Shown here: positions 4,749 through 5,339 of the stretch, piece by piece
Numbering within the stretch: the stretch's first letter is position 1
Layout: each line of letters starts with the position of its first letter
NCBI GenBank assembly: GCA_964517345.1
Contig: CAZFBZ010000069.1
Location: 1-5,339, forward strand
Direction of reading: 5' to 3'
DNA length: 5,339 nucleotides
Source: DAISLF01 sp964517345
Lineage (GTDB): Bacteria; Patescibacteriota; Gracilibacteria; Peribacterales; Peribacteraceae
The notes under the pieces: model-generated
The model's input: the letters and a program-made list of their open reading frames with translations, nothing else
Databases searched by the model: none
Told to the model about the DNA's origin: nothing
Position numbers and translations under genes: made by a program

Positions 4749-4835
4749 GCCGACGTGGCGGAATTGGTAGACGCGCACGCTTCAGGAGCGTGTATCTTCA
4801 CGGATGTGCGAGTTCGAGTCTCGCCGTCGGCACCA
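4749..4835 (+). tRNA. trnL: tRNA-Leu, anticodon CAG, CCA encoded
   Basis: The acceptor stem is GCCGACG with CGTCGGC. The anticodon stem CACGC/GCGTG holds loop TTCAGGA, with CAG at 34-36, which reads CUG. A long variable arm (TATCTTCACGGATGT) marks a class II tRNA, as expected for leucine. The T-arm is GCGAG-TTCGAGT-CTCGC, the discriminator is A and CCA is encoded. It lies divergent to the ligase gene, 20 bp from its most upstream start. A REP-like element begins at its last bases. Confidence 0.97.
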
Positions 4836-4945
4836 TTCGACTCGGCCCTTCGGGGCCTCGCTCATGGTCCTCGCGCTTCGGCGCTCGGGCCACGGGTTCA
4901 CCGAGTCGAATGACCCTGAGCGGAGCGCAACAGCGCGACGTCGAA
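4834..4945. repeat. REP-like palindromic element after tRNA-Leu
   Basis: CATTCGACTCGG (4834-4845) and CCGAGTCGAATG (4901-4912) are a perfect 12-bp inverted repeat. Between them are two hairpins with TTCG loops, GGCCC-TTCG-GGGCC (4844-4857) and GCGC-TTCG-GCGC within a longer stem GGTCC/GGGCC. Together they make a three-way junction. In addition, 4836-4869 and the reverse complement of 4912-4945 share both ends (TTCGAC and GCTCA-GGTC) and length (34 bp), like two inverted REP units. The motif CCCTGAGCGGAG with GTCGAAGGG resembles the dispersed CCTGAGC-GTCGAAGG repeats seen in many bacterial genomes. No terminator-type T tract follows. Confidence 0.75.
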
Positions 4946-5004
4946 GGGCCCAACAAGACAGAACACAAGCACATGCGTGAAATTGCATCTTCCTTACGAC
5001 CGTT

Positions 5005-5268
5005 ATGAATACGGCAGCGTGGTTCGTGTATATCGCAGAAGCTCGCACCGGCAGGTACTACACAGGCATCACCACCGATTCACGCAGACGCATGCACGAA
5101 CACAATCATGATGAAGGAGCTAAATTTGCGCATGATCAGGGCGCGCTGCGGGTTGTATACGTCTCACCGGCATTTCCCGATCAATCATCGGCTCGAAAGC
5201 GGGAGATTCAAATCAAAGGCTGGAAAAGAGAGAAGAAGCAAAACCTGATAAAAGGCGTTTGGAAGTGA
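5005..5268 (+). CDS. GIY-YIG nuclease family protein (UPF0213/YhbQ-like), 87 aa
   Basis: The protein is a single GIY-YIG domain of the usual length for this small family. It has FVYI (7-10), RYYTGITTD (17-25) with the YxG core, arginines 27-29 followed by MHEHN (30-34), GAKFA (38-42), a valine/tyrosine strand LRVVYV (48-53), and ARKREIQIKGWKREKKQNLI (63-82) with the conserved Glu67 expected to bind the metal. Family members are single-domain and act on DNA where tested, but the cellular role of most is unsettled. The C-terminal tail is strongly basic. No SD precedes ATG 5005, and no other start fits the domain better. The gene follows tRNA-Leu and the REP-like element and may be read from the tRNA promoter. 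Confidence 0.9.
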   Translation: MNTAAWFVYIAEARTGRYYTGITTDSRRRMHEHNHDEGAKFAHDQGALRVVYVSPAFPDQSSARKREIQIKGWKREKKQNLIKGVWK

Positions 5269-5312
5269 CTGAACAATTGGCGACAAGACCTCATCCCTGT
5301 ACTGTCCGGCTA

Positions 5313-5326
5313 GTTTCATATGAAAC
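5313..5326. promoter_or_regulatory. 14-bp palindrome GTTTCATATGAAAC
   Basis: This perfect palindrome places back-to-back ATG codons on the two strands (minus ATG at 5319, plus ATG at 5320). It may be an operator for whatever gene starts here, or chance. Confidence 0.3.
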
Positions 5327-5339
5327 TCCTCTCCTTCAT
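5320..5339 (+). CDS. Possible start of a further plus-strand gene (partial)
   Basis: ATG 5320 opens a frame MKLLSF that runs off the window. A Met-Lys-Leu-Leu beginning resembles a signal peptide or membrane protein, but only six codons are visible and no SD precedes the ATG. Confidence 0.25.

Noticed and set aside
2044..4770. Plus-strand ORFs opposite the lipoprotein and ligase genes (for example 2044-2580, 2620-3213, 4234-4770)
   Set aside because: They are antisense to clearly recognised proteins and show no motifs or start signals of their own.

Overview
Organism. The window is GC-rich chromosomal DNA from a bacterium, with no phage, plasmid or transposase gene in view. Both tRNA genes encode their 3' CCA. 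Most of the conventional genes lack a clear Shine-Dalgarno sequence. One large gene is a multi-spanning O-antigen ligase/polymerase with a C-terminal TPR region. This mix would fit a candidate-phylum (Patescibacteria/CPR-like) bacterium, but that is a guess and no marker gene here fixes the taxonomy.

Layout. At 1-400 the tail of a plus-strand gene meets a small minus-strand gene of unknown function. At 414-732, on the minus strand, a tRNA-Pro(CGG) gene is preceded by two identical 94-bp repeats and a third partial one. Each repeat starts with the first 18 nt of the tRNA and then diverges inside the D-loop. A promoter-like extended -10 box lies upstream of the whole array. At 783-1475 a plus-strand promoter, a leader with a short SD-led ORF and an intrinsic terminator precede a 176-codon gene of unknown function. 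At 1476-2060, an AT-richer spacer is followed by a promoter with a near-repeated motif, a 38-residue one-helix membrane protein whose ribosome binding site lies in a hairpin, and about 185 nt of structured RNA ending in a T8 tract. At 2065-4728 a minus-strand operon encodes the ligase/polymerase-TPR protein followed by a small lipoprotein. At 4695-4945 lie a plus-strand tRNA-Leu(CAG) gene and a REP-like palindromic element. At 5005-5268 is a GIY-YIG family protein, and the window ends at what may be another gene start.

How the parts relate. The ligase/polymerase and the lipoprotein probably share a transcript and act at the cell envelope, the first in joining or polymerising surface glycans. 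The two tRNA genes share the extended -10 motif TGGTACNAT. In both cases it lies the same distance upstream: before tRNA-Leu, and before the first tRNA-like repeat of the tRNA-Pro array. This suggests the repeats sit between the ancestral tRNA-Pro promoter and the functional gene.

Most unusual parts: the tRNA-Pro repeat array, and two plus-strand leaders or tails (802-945 and 1665-2026) that combine SD-led short ORFs with competing RNA structures and terminators. No known defence, CRISPR or mobile system was recognised.
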